Both the position numbers and the translations under genes were made by a program. The notes under the pieces were generated by a model, which saw nothing but the letters and a program-made list of their open reading frames with translations, was not told the origin of the DNA and made no database searches. Positions 18,450 through 26,263 of a stretch of DNA of 64,000 nt are shown here, in pieces; position 1 is the stretch's first letter; each line of letters starts with the position of its first letter. The stretch comes from JACKNG01 sp040220855 (lineage in GTDB: Bacteria > Pseudomonadota > Gammaproteobacteria > Ga0077536), in assembly GCA_040220855.1 (NCBI GenBank), contig JAVJVZ010000029.1, positions 1 through 64,000 on the forward strand, read 5' to 3'.

Positions 18450-20912
18450 ATGGACAATTCGGATCTGAACTGTGGTGATTTCGCAACGGATGAAGCGAAT
18501 TGTTTCCACTGCGGCGAGGCGGTCCCGCCCGGCTTCGATCTGACGCTTGCCATCGACGGCCGCGCGCGGCCGATGTGCTGCCGTGGCTGCCACGCGGCGA
18601 GTGCCGCCATCCTCGGCCTCGGGCTCGGCGATTACTACCGCTTTCGCGATGCGCCGGCGACGCGCGCCGATGCCGCCGCCGACGCCGCGCACTGGGACGT
18701 CTACGACGACCCGGCGCTGGTTGCGCGCTACGTCGAGCGCGACGGTGACACGGCGCGGGCGACGCTGGTCGTCAACGGGATGACCTGCACCGCCTGCGCC
18801 TGGTTGCTCGAGCAGCGCATGGCTGCGCTCGGCGGCGTGAGTGCATTCGAGATCGACTACGCAACGCGGCGCGCGCAGGCACGCTTCGACCCCGCACGGC
18901 TTGGTCTCGCGCAGCTCTTCCGTGCCGTTGCCGAGCTCGGTTTCGAGGCGCGTCCGTTCACGGCCGACGCGCGGCGCGCGGCCGACGCCGCCGAGGCGCA
19001 TGGCCTGCTCACGCGCCTCGGGGTCGCTGCCGTGTTCGGCATGCAGGTGATGATGATCGCGCTCGCGCTCTACTTCGGCGGAGAGGAGGGGTTCGAGCCC
19101 GGGCACTACACCTTCCTGCGCTGGGCCTCGCTCGTGCTGACAGTGCCGGTGCTCGCCTATAGCGCGCAGCCGTTTCTGCGCGCCGCCGGCCACGCGCTGC
19201 GCGCGCGCGGACTGAACATGGATGTGCCGGTCAGTCTCGCCATCCTCGCCGCGTTCGGCGGCAGTGCCTGGCATACGGTGAGTGGTGACGGCGAGGTCTA
19301 CTTCGACTCGGTGGTGATGTTCGTCGCCTTCCTGTTGACGAGCCGCTGGCTCGAGCTGCGCGCGCGGGTGCGTGCGGCTACACGTCTCGAGTCGCTCGCT
19401 GCAGTAGTCCCCGACGTTGCTTGTCGTATCGTCGACGCCGACGGCGCCACGCGGCGTGAGACGGTGCCCGCGCTGGCGCTCGTCGCGGGTGATCGCGTGT
19501 GGGTGCGCGCGGGCGAGGTGCTGCCCGCCGATGGTGTCATCGAAACCGGCACGAGCAGCCTCGACGAGTCCATCCTGACCGGCGAGTCGACACCGCAAGC
19601 GCGTGCGCCGGGCGCCGCGGTGCTCGCCGGCAGCGTCAATCTCGATGCGCCGCTCACGCTGCGCGTGACCGGCGTCGGCAAGCATTCCTTTGCCGGCCAC
19701 CTCGCCGAGCTCGTCGCGCGCGCGGCCGCGGCGCGCCCGGCGCACGACGGCCTCGCCGAGCGCGTGGCGCGCTGGTTCGTCGCCGGCGTGCTCGTGATCG
19801 CTGCACTCACGGCACTCGGCTGGATGGTGGCCGATCCGGCGCGCGCCTTCGGCGCGACGCTCGCGGTACTGGTGGTGTCGTGTCCGTGCGCGCTCGCCAT
19901 CGCGCGGCCAGCCGCGCTCGCCGCCGCGCACGCGGCGCTGCTCGCGCGTGGCATCGCCGTGCTCGGTGGCGGCGCGCTCGAGCGCCTGGCGCGCGCACGC
20001 GAGATGCTGTTCGACAAGACCGGCACGCTGACCCACGGCCAGCTCCGCGTGGCTCGCGTGGAAGCCTTCGCAGGCGTTGCGCAGGACGACGTGCTCGCGC
20101 TCGCCTGCGCGCTCGCGGAAGGCTCCGAGCATCCCCTCGCGCGCGCGTTGCGCGCGCTGCCGACGCATACCTCGCTGCCGACGTTGCAGGACGTCAGCGC
20201 GGTTGCCGGTGGCGGTGTCGCCGGGCGTCACGGCACTGCCGCGGTCGCCTTCGGTTCGCGCGCCTTCGTCAGCGCGCAGATGCCGGACGTGGAATTCCCC
20301 GGCAGCGCCGTCGACAGCGGTGGCAAGGAAGCCTGGCTCGCGCGCGACGGCACGATCATCGGTCGCATCGAGTTCGCCGACGCCTTGCGCGACGAGGCAC
20401 CGGTCGCGGTGGCCGCGTTGCGCGAGGCGGGTCTCGGCTGCGGCATTCTGAGCGGCGACCGCGAACCTGCCGTCGCCGCGATCGCCACCGCCTGCGGCAT
20501 CGACGATGCGCGTGCCGCGCAGAACCCGGCCGACAAGCTCGCCGAGGTGGCGCGACGCCAGGCCGCCGGCAGCGTCGTCGCGATGGTCGGCGACGGCATC
20601 AACGACAGCGCGGTGATGGCGCGCGCCGACGTCTCCATCGCAGTGGCCGATGCCAGTGCCCCGGCGCGCCAGCAGGCCGACGTGCTGCTGCTGGCGCCGT
20701 CGCTCGCCGGCATCCCGGTGACCGTGCACGTCGCGCGGCGGCTCGAGCGCACCATCGCGCAGAACCTCGCCTGGGCCGTCGGTTACAACCTGCTCGCGGT
20801 GCCTCTCGCGGTGGCCGGCCTGCTGCCGCCGTGGGCAGCGGCGCTCGGGATGTCGGCGAGTTCCCTCGTGGTGGTGGCCAACGCGCTGCGCATCCGCGCG
20901 CCGGCATCGTGA
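18450..20912 (+). CDS. ccoI: Copper-transporting P-type ATPase CcoI (FixI)
   Basis: P1B-type ATPase (820 residues) that moves copper across the inner membrane for cbb3 assembly. The N-terminus has a Cys-rich segment (CFHCGEAVPPG and MCCRGCHAA) followed by a heavy-metal domain with GMTCTACAW. The core has SCPCALA in the metal-binding helix, DKTGTLT with the phosphorylated Asp, and GDGINDSAVMARADV in the hinge. LTGEST marks the actuator domain. The start at 18450 gives the family N-terminus, but no Shine-Dalgarno sequence precedes it. ccoS follows 12 bases after the stop. Confidence 0.95.
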   Translation: MDNSDLNCGDFATDEANCFHCGEAVPPGFDLTLAIDGRARPMCCRGCHAASAAILGLGLGDYYRFRDAPATRADAAADAAHWDVYDDPALVARYVERDGDTARATLVVNGMTCTACAWLLEQRMAALGGVSAFEIDYATRRAQARFDPARLGLAQLFRAVAELGFEARPFTADARRAADAAEAHGLLTRLGVAAVFGMQVMMIALALYFGGEEGFEPGHYTFLRWASLVLTVPVLAYSAQPFLRAAGHALRARGLNMDVPVSLAILAAFGGSAWHTVSGDGEVYFDSVVMFVAFLLTSRWLELRARVRAATRLESLAAVVPDVACRIVDADGATRRETVPALALVAGDRVWVRAGEVLPADGVIETGTSSLDESILTGESTPQARAPGAAVLAGSVNLDAPLTLRVTGVGKHSFAGHLAELVARAAAARPAHDGLAERVARWFVAGVLVIAALTALGWMVADPARAFGATLAVLVVSCPCALAIARPAALAAAHAALLARGIAVLGGGALERLARAREMLFDKTGTLTHGQLRVARVEAFAGVAQDDVLALACALAEGSEHPLARALRALPTHTSLPTLQDVSAVAGGGVAGRHGTAAVAFGSRAFVSAQMPDVEFPGSAVDSGGKEAWLARDGTIIGRIEFADALRDEAPVAVAALREAGLGCGILSGDREPAVAAIATACGIDDARAAQNPADKLAEVARRQAAGSVVAMVGDGINDSAVMARADVSIAVADASAPARQQADVLLLAPSLAGIPVTVHVARRLERTIAQNLAWAVGYNLLAVPLAVAGLLPPWAAALGMSASSLVVVANALRIRAPAS

Positions 20913-20924
20913 GATGATGCGCGC

Positions 20925-21116
20925 GTGGAAGTCATCTACCTGCTGATCCCGATCTCGATCCTCCTCGTCGGCGCCATCGTGGCCGCCTTCCTGTGGGCGG
21001 CGAACCACGGCCAGTTCGACGATCTCGAGCGCCGCGGCCGCGACATCCTGCTCGACGACGACGACGTCCCGCGCCGCGAGCGCGAAGCGCCCGACCACAC
21101 CCCTCGCGACCCCTGA
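20925..21116 (+). CDS. ccoS: cbb3 oxidase maturation protein CcoS
   Basis: A 63-residue single-helix protein needed to insert cofactors into the cbb3 oxidase. It begins with a GTG codon and reads MEVIYLLIPISILLVGAIVA followed by FLWAANHGQFDDLERRG, the standard CcoS pattern, then a charged tail. It sits 12 bases after ccoI. Confidence 0.93.
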   Translation: MEVIYLLIPISILLVGAIVAAFLWAANHGQFDDLERRGRDILLDDDDVPRREREAPDHTPRDP

Positions 21117-21119
21117 ACC

Positions 21120-21201
21120 TATCCACAGGTGTCTGACCCTTTTGGGGATAATTCACGCCTCCCGGCAGTTATCCACAGGTGTCTGACCCCGTTGGGGATA
21201 A
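21120..21201 (+). repeat. Two tandem copies of the TATCCACAGGTGTCTGACC repeat
   Basis: Copies at 21120-21152 and 21169-21201. Each reads TATCCACAGGTGTCTGACCC, a short variable piece (TTTT or CGTT) and GGGGATAA; the outer TTATCC and GGATAA words are inverted. They fill the gap between ccoS and the TauE-like gene, which converge. The same unit occurs at 26135-26260 and 33306-33327. Confidence 0.88.
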
Positions 21202-21223
21202 CGGCTGTGGGGAGCGTGGGTGG

Positions 21224-22006
21224 TCAGTGGTGGGCGTGCGCGGTGCTGTCGACGGGCGCCGGGTGGGCGCTCGGCGCTGTATGCCCATGGTGCCCGGCAT
21301 GGCCGCCGTGGCCGCCGAGGAGGCCATGCAGAAAGGGATAGAGGAGGCCGGCGACGATGAGGAACACGCCCGCGCTGCGCCGCCAGGCGGGGCGGCGCAG
21401 CAGGCCGCCGCCGCGGCGCGCGACGGTGGCGGCGAGCACCAGGGCGGGGCTGGTACCGAGGCCGAAGGCGAGCATGACGACACCGCCGCGCAGCGGGTCG
21501 GCTCCGGTCGCGGCGAACAGCAGCGTCGCATACACGAGTGCGCAGGGCAGCCAGCCCCACAGCAGTCCGAACACCCACGCGGCGCCGGGAGAGCCCAGCG
21601 GCAGCAGGCGTCGGCCCGGCCGCGAGATGACCCGCCACAGGTGCTGGCCGAGGTGTTCCAGCCATGCGCCCGGCCCACCGATGCCGAGCAGGGACAGCCC
21701 CGCGATGACGATCACGAGGCCGGCCGCGAGACGCAGCCACAGGTGCGCCTCGGCGCCCGGCCAGAGTGCGAGCACGCGTTCACCCGCGAACCCGATGAGC
21801 ACACCGGCGGTGACGTAGCTCGTGATGCGCCCGGCGTTGTAGGCAAGCGCGAAGGGCAGCATGCCGCGCCGTTCGACCTGTTTCGGATCGACCGCGAAGG
21901 CGAGTGCGCCGATCACACCGCCGCACATGCCGACGCAATGCACCTGGCTGACGAGCCCGAGATTGAGCGCGATCAGGGCATCGACGAGCAGAGGCGGGCC
22001 ATTCAT
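21224..22006 (-). CDS. TauE/SafE-like (DsbD_2-type) membrane protein near the cco genes
   Basis: A polytopic inner-membrane protein (260 residues, about six helices). The N-terminus has SQVHCVGMCGGVIGALAFA, the conserved Cys-containing motif of the TauE-like/DsbD_2 family often found in cbb3 oxidase clusters. This family has been linked to metal or thiol handling in cytochrome biogenesis. The last 30 residues are rich in His (HGGHAGHHGHTAP and a final HAHH), suggesting metal binding. No clear Shine-Dalgarno sequence precedes the ATG at 22006; upstream in-frame codons do not look like this family. Confidence 0.8.
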   Translation of the reverse strand: MNGPPLLVDALIALNLGLVSQVHCVGMCGGVIGALAFAVDPKQVERRGMLPFALAYNAGRITSYVTAGVLIGFAGERVLALWPGAEAHLWLRLAAGLVIVIAGLSLLGIGGPGAWLEHLGQHLWRVISRPGRRLLPLGSPGAAWVFGLLWGWLPCALVYATLLFAATGADPLRGGVVMLAFGLGTSPALVLAATVARRGGGLLRRPAWRRSAGVFLIVAGLLYPFLHGLLGGHGGHAGHHGHTAPSAHPAPVDSTAHAHH

Positions 22007-22104
22007 GCGCGGCGCGACGGGCTGGGAGGGTTGATGGTGATCAAGGCGCGCAGAATGTGTTGAACTAAGCTGCTGCAATGATACGCGAGGGGAGGGCGGC
22101 ACCC

Positions 22105-22569
22105 ATGCCGGAAGCGCTCGTACACACGTTGGTCAGCGAATGCATGACCCATTTCGTACTGAGCGTAAGCCCGTACGACTCGCTCGCACGCGCTTGGGAG
22201 CAGATGATGACCAATGGCATCCGGCGCCTGCCGGTGGTCGACGAGGAGCGCCTGGTCGGCATCATCACCCAGAGCGACATCCTCAACGCCAAACCGGCCG
22301 ATCCCGATCATCGTATGGCGCTGGCCGATGTTGCGCGCGAACTGGATACCCTCATCGTGAGCACCGCGATGACGCGCAACCCGGTGACCATCTACGACAA
22401 CGATACGGTCGGCCATGCTGCCGAACTGATGCTCGAGCACAAGATTGGCGGGCTGCCGGTGGTCGACGCGAGTGGCGGACTGGTCGGCCTCATCACCGAG
22501 TCGAATCTCTTCCGCCTGCTCGCGCAACGCTGGCGCGAGGACAATCTCATCTTCTCGGGCGCACGCTGA
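22105..22569 (+). CDS. CBS-domain protein
   Basis: A 154-residue protein made of two CBS repeats, which usually bind adenine nucleotides. Repeat one is about residues 10-65 (RAWEQMMTNGIRRLPVVDEE, then RLVGIITQSDIL) and repeat two about 85-150 (AAELMLEHKIGGLPVVDASG, then GLVGLITESNLF). There is no partner domain. GGGGAGGG precedes the ATG at 22105; an earlier in-frame ATG at 22078 lacks a ribosome-binding site. It is divergent from the TauE-like gene. The role is probably energy sensing, but the partner is unknown. Confidence 0.87.
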   Translation: MPEALVHTLVSECMTHFVLSVSPYDSLARAWEQMMTNGIRRLPVVDEERLVGIITQSDILNAKPADPDHRMALADVARELDTLIVSTAMTRNPVTIYDNDTVGHAAELMLEHKIGGLPVVDASGGLVGLITESNLFRLLAQRWREDNLIFSGAR

Positions 22570-22654
22570 TTGCACGTATTGTGCAATGGCGTCGCGCGCC
22601 ACACGGACCGCGGGCGCGCGCGCCGCTCGCATTCGAACCTTGTGAGGCAACGAC

Positions 22655-22972
22655 ATGACCGATTCCGATCAGCAGCGAACCCGGCTCGAAACGCTCCGCG
22701 AGGAGCTGCGCGAGCGCCGCGAACGCCTAGCCGCGCACGGCCGGGACGGGGTGCCCGCCGATTTCGAGGAGCAGGTGACAGCGCGCGAAAACGACGACGT
22801 GGTCGCCTCTCTGAAGGTCCAGGTCGACGGCGAGCTACGCCAGGTCGAGGCCGCCCTGCAACGCCTCGACAGCGGTGACTACGGCCGCTGCACGCGCTGC
22901 GGCGAGGACATCGATCCGGCGCGGCTCGATGTCCTGCCATGGGCGATGCACTGCAGCGCCTGCGCGGACTGA
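22655..22972 (+). CDS. DksA/TraR family zinc-finger protein
   Basis: A 105-residue protein with an N-terminal coiled-coil (RLETLREELRERRERLAAHG) and a C-terminal four-Cys zinc finger (CTRCGEDIDPARLDVLPWAM, then CSAC). This is the pattern of small DksA/TraR-like proteins that can bind the RNA polymerase secondary channel. The acidic residue pair at the coiled-coil tip of true DksA is not clearly present, so a regulatory role is inferred only from the family. It ends 28 bases before the convergent neighbour. Confidence 0.85.
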   Translation: MTDSDQQRTRLETLREELRERRERLAAHGRDGVPADFEEQVTARENDDVVASLKVQVDGELRQVEAALQRLDSGDYGRCTRCGEDIDPARLDVLPWAMHCSACAD

Positions 22973-23000
22973 ACGACGCCCGGTGCCGCCGGCCGCGCAC

Positions 23001-24152
23001 TCACTGCGCGCCGGCCACACCAATCTTCTCGCGCAGGCCCTGCATGTCGATCAGCACACGCGTCTCGAGCTGGCGCGCCAGGTGCTCCTCGTGGACGTAG
23101 CCGTACTCCTCGAGCATGGCGTACGCGTCCTCGGCGAGCGGTCCGTGCGGATCGGCCTCGATGGCAGCAGCAAGGAGCATCTCCATCTCGGGGACGGCGG
23201 GCTCCGGCTCGCTGGTGCGCAGGGCGACGATGGCGAGCTTGTAGTAGAGCTCTGCGCGTAGCGCCGGCTCGAGTTCCGGGTTGGCCGCGAGATAGGTGCG
23301 CATGAGTCGCGCGGCGATGAAGTCCTCGACCGCGCGGATGCGGTTGCCGGGGGCGAGAGTGAGGCGGGTCGCGGCATCGAAGATCTGGCGTGCGCGCTCG
23401 AGGTTGGGCTCGCCCGACAGGCTGCCCGCATGCCGCGTGAGCGCCTTGCGCCAATGGGCGAGGCGTCGCGACAGGTAGTAGGGCAAATCGCTGCGCGCGG
23501 CGTAGTCATCGATGAAGCCGGCCACGCGATCGAGATCGTTCGCCGTGCTGAGGGCGATGCGCAGGTAGCGCACCAGGATGCCGCGGTACTCGGCCTCGAC
23601 GGGGTCGAGCGCGGGGTCGAGCAGGCGCCGTTCGAGCAGCGCCAGCGCGGTGTCGAACTGGCGCGTCGCGACGAGCAGCAGCGCGCGGTTCTCCGGCTCG
23701 ACGTCATCGAGCTGCATGCGCGCGATGAGGCGCTCGCCGAACAGCTTCTGCGATTCCGACGGCAGCCGCGAGTGGCAGGCCACGCAGTGGTCGGTCAGCT
23801 CCATCAGCGAGTAATAGGCGTAGTCCGGCCATTCCTCTCGGAACGATGCGGCGATGTCGCCGACCAGCCGATCGAAGGAGCGTGCCAGCAGGGTGAACTC
23901 GGTGTCCTGGCCCTCGGCATGCTCGACCAGTGCGTGCGAGGCGGAGCTGAGCACCTCGAGCTTGCTGTCGATGAGCTCGCGATCCCAGGGCGAATCGGTC
24001 TCGCTGTTACGGACGCTGAGTGGCAGCAGGTAGGCGATGGCGTCGTAGACATCGCGCATCACGAGCCCGGTGTCGGTGGCACCGGCCGGTGTGGTGATGC
24101 ACAGCGCGGCGACGAGAACAGGGGTGGCGAGGACGTGGCGAAGATTCATCAT
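23001..24152 (-). CDS. Exported helical protein with one CxxCH motif
   Basis: A 383-residue exported protein of unknown function. It has a signal peptide (residues 1-26, ending PAGATD). A single haem-c-type motif CVACH lies near residue 124 in LTDHCVACHSRLPSES. The remaining 250 residues are helical and read like TPR or HEAT-type repeats (for example LLVATRQFDTALALLERRLL). This layout could be a cytochrome c fused to a helical scaffold, or the motif could serve another purpose. It is one of two genes on this strand before the UspA gene. Confidence 0.7.
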   Translation of the reverse strand: MMNLRHVLATPVLVAALCITTPAGATDTGLVMRDVYDAIAYLLPLSVRNSETDSPWDRELIDSKLEVLSSASHALVEHAEGQDTEFTLLARSFDRLVGDIAASFREEWPDYAYYSLMELTDHCVACHSRLPSESQKLFGERLIARMQLDDVEPENRALLLVATRQFDTALALLERRLLDPALDPVEAEYRGILVRYLRIALSTANDLDRVAGFIDDYAARSDLPYYLSRRLAHWRKALTRHAGSLSGEPNLERARQIFDAATRLTLAPGNRIRAVEDFIAARLMRTYLAANPELEPALRAELYYKLAIVALRTSEPEPAVPEMEMLLAAAIEADPHGPLAEDAYAMLEEYGYVHEEHLARQLETRVLIDMQGLREKIGVAGAQ

Positions 24153-24193
24153 GCAGGATTTCCGCGTAGGTCGGGTTCGGGATCAGGGGCGAA

Positions 24194-24664
24194 TCAGCGC
24201 ACCAGCGTGACCGGGCAGTGCGCGTGGTTGGTGACTTGGGTGCTGACGCTGCCGAGCAGCAGGCGCGAGAAGTTGGTCTGGCCGCGCGTGCCGAGCACGA
24301 TGAGATCGCACGCCTGATCGTCGGCATACTCGCAGATCTGCTCTGCGACCTGCCCCCACAGCTGCACTTCGGCATCGATATGGGCGCCGTCGCCGCAGGC
24401 CTTGCGTGTCTCCGGCAGCATTGCCTCGTTGGCCGCGTCCTCGACGCTCTTGCGGATCTCCTCCGCCGACATCGAGGCATACGGCACCGTGGCCGGCCAG
24501 ATCGCGGGCCCCATCGCGTTCAGCATCACTGCGTCATCGTTGTGCACGGTGACGATGGAGATGCGCGCGCCGGTCGCGCGCGAGAGCATGCCCGCGAAGC
24601 GCGCGGCGTGCAGGGCGTGATCGGAACCGTCCGTGGCCAGCAGGATGTGCGTGATCGTCTCCAT
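24194..24664 (-). CDS. Universal stress protein, UspA family
   Basis: A 156-residue single-domain Usp protein. It opens with ITHILLATDGSDHALHAARFA and closes with the ATP-binding signature GTRGQTNFSRLLLGSVSTQV followed by PVTLVR. GGAGGAAG lies about nine bases upstream of the ATG at 24664. The ATP-binding pattern G-2x-G-9x-G(S/T) is intact, so a nucleotide-binding type is likely. The role is probably in stress or low-oxygen survival, by family only. Confidence 0.9.
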   Translation of the reverse strand: METITHILLATDGSDHALHAARFAGMLSRATGARISIVTVHNDDAVMLNAMGPAIWPATVPYASMSAEEIRKSVEDAANEAMLPETRKACGDGAHIDAEVQLWGQVAEQICEYADDQACDLIVLGTRGQTNFSRLLLGSVSTQVTNHAHCPVTLVR

Positions 24665-24929
24665 GGCGGCAGCTTCCTCCCACAAGTGCTTGAGCATCAA
24701 AGTATCTCATGCACGGCGTGCTGGCGTATCCGGGATTTCCGAAAGCAGGGCGGGCGGCGGGTGGGTGCCGCGACGCGGCGACGCGCCAGGCCATGGCGTG
24801 GCCCGACATGGGCGCGGCCGCGCATCGCGCCGTCACGCTCAGCGTCCCGCCCATGACCCTGTCGTCGCGCTGGCCGGTGCGCGTCCCGATCTGCTCAAAT
24901 GACCGCCCGCACCCAGGGGAGGACGATTC

Positions 24930-26132
24930 ATGATTCTAGACGGCATCCGCGTGCTCGATTTCACGCAGTACCTGGCCGGACCAACGGTCACCCGCCTGAT
25001 GGCCGAGATGGGCGCCGACATCATCAAGGTCGAGCGCGGCCCGGCCGGCGATCCCTCGCGCGGGCTGCCCGCGATCAAGGACGGTCGCAGCGGCTACTTC
25101 GTGCAGCAGAACCTCGGCAAGCGCAGCCTGTGCCTCGACATGGACAGCGCGGAGAGCGACGCCATCGTGCGCGACCTCGTGCGCAACGTCGACGTCGTGG
25201 TGGAAAACTTCGGCCCGGGGGTAATGGAGAAGCGCGGCTGGGATTTCAAATCGCTCGAGGCCATCAACCCGAAGCTCGTAATGGCCTCGATCTCGGCCTT
25301 CGGCCGCGAGAGCCCGCTTTCGCACAAGACCGGCTTCGACTGGATTGCGCAGGCCTTCGCCGGCGTCATGGCGGTCACCGGGCCGCGCGGCGGCTCGCCG
25401 CACCCGGTCGGCATGGGCATGGCCGACGTCAACGCCGGCGTCCATGCTTTCTCGTCGATCGGTTACGCCTTGTTCAATCGCGAGCGCACCGGGCGCGGGC
25501 AGTGGATGGACATCTCCATGATCGACTGCCTGTTCCACATGCACGAGATCAACCTGCAGGTGAACCAGCTGACCGATGGCGCCTTCAAGCCCGGACCGGT
25601 CGGCAACCATCACCAGCTGCTGTGCCCGTGCGGCGTGTACAAGGGGCCAGAAGGGCATATCGCGCTGCTCATCGTGCAGCCGCAATGGAAGAACATGTGC
25701 AAGGCGATGGAGCGGCCGGACCTCGCAACCGATCCGCGTTTCGCCGAATCGGTCGAACGCGCCGCCAACCAGGAAACGCTCATTCCCATCATCGAGGAAT
25801 GGATGGCCGGCTTCCCGAGCGATGCCGCCGTGCTCGAACGCCTCGAAGCCTGTCGCGTCCCCTGTGGCCCCGTGATCAACCCGGCCGATGCCGTCAATCA
25901 TCCCTATTTCCTCGGCCGCGGCACGTTGCGCGAGGCCGACGACCGCGTGCTCGGCAAGCTCATGCTGCCGGGCTTTCCGCTGCGCTTCTCCGACCAGCAG
26001 GCCTACCCGGCGCGCGAAGCACCGCTGCTCGGCGAGCACAACGCGGCCATCCTCGGCGAGGTCGCCGGCTACGACGCCGCGCGCATCGGCGCGCTCACGG
26101 AGCAGGGTGTGTTGTTCAGCGGCGATCGCTGA
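24930..26132 (+). CDS. Class III CoA-transferase, CaiB/BaiF family
   Basis: Transfers CoA between acyl-CoA and a free carboxylic acid, activating acids for breakdown. The 400-residue length is normal. The N-terminus has LDFTQYLAGPTVTRLMAEMG and ADIIKVERG; the probable catalytic Asp is D166 in GMGMADVNAG, equivalent to D169 of formyl-CoA transferase. The substrate cannot be told. GGGGAGGA precedes the ATG. It is divergent from uspA and converges on the glycerophosphodiesterase gene across the repeat region at 26135-26260. Confidence 0.92.
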   Translation: MILDGIRVLDFTQYLAGPTVTRLMAEMGADIIKVERGPAGDPSRGLPAIKDGRSGYFVQQNLGKRSLCLDMDSAESDAIVRDLVRNVDVVVENFGPGVMEKRGWDFKSLEAINPKLVMASISAFGRESPLSHKTGFDWIAQAFAGVMAVTGPRGGSPHPVGMGMADVNAGVHAFSSIGYALFNRERTGRGQWMDISMIDCLFHMHEINLQVNQLTDGAFKPGPVGNHHQLLCPCGVYKGPEGHIALLIVQPQWKNMCKAMERPDLATDPRFAESVERAANQETLIPIIEEWMAGFPSDAAVLERLEACRVPCGPVINPADAVNHPYFLGRGTLREADDRVLGKLMLPGFPLRFSDQQAYPAREAPLLGEHNAAILGEVAGYDAARIGALTEQGVLFSGDR

Positions 26133-26134
26133 GA

Positions 26135-26260
26135 GGGTCAGACACCTGTGGATAAGCCCGCCCGGTTATCCCCAAAAGGGTCAGACCCTTGTGGGTAAGC
26201 GCGGCGGCCCGCGGCGGGTTTGCCGCCGCGGGCGGGGTGGGGTCAGACACCTGTGGGTAA
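26135..26260 (+). repeat. Three TGTCTGACC-type repeats in a convergent gap
   Basis: GGGTCAGACACC followed by TGTGGATAA at 26135-26155, a variant GGGTCAGACC with TTGTGGGTAA at 26178-26198, and a third copy at 26239-26260. They are the same unit as at 21120-21201, here in reverse orientation. Between the second and third copies is a strong hairpin (26207-26233). Both flanking genes end here. Confidence 0.88.
26207..26233. terminator. Strong 11-bp hairpin in a convergent gap
   Basis: GCCCGCGGCGG (26207-26217) pairs perfectly with CCGCCGCGGGC (26223-26233) around a five-base loop GTTTG. No U-run follows on either strand, so it may act as a 3'-end stabiliser or a non-classical terminator for the CoA-transferase and glycerophosphodiesterase genes. 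Confidence 0.55.
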
Positions 26261-26263
26261 AGG

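Noticed and set aside
18447..21098. 883-codon open frame on the minus strand
   Set aside because: It lies opposite ccoI and ccoS, is very rich in Arg, Ala and Gly with no domain, and arises from third-position GC in the real genes.
22991..23012. Bidirectional terminator between the DksA-like gene and its convergent neighbour
   Set aside because: The stem has a bulge, overlaps coding sequence and lacks a U-run, so it is too weak to list.
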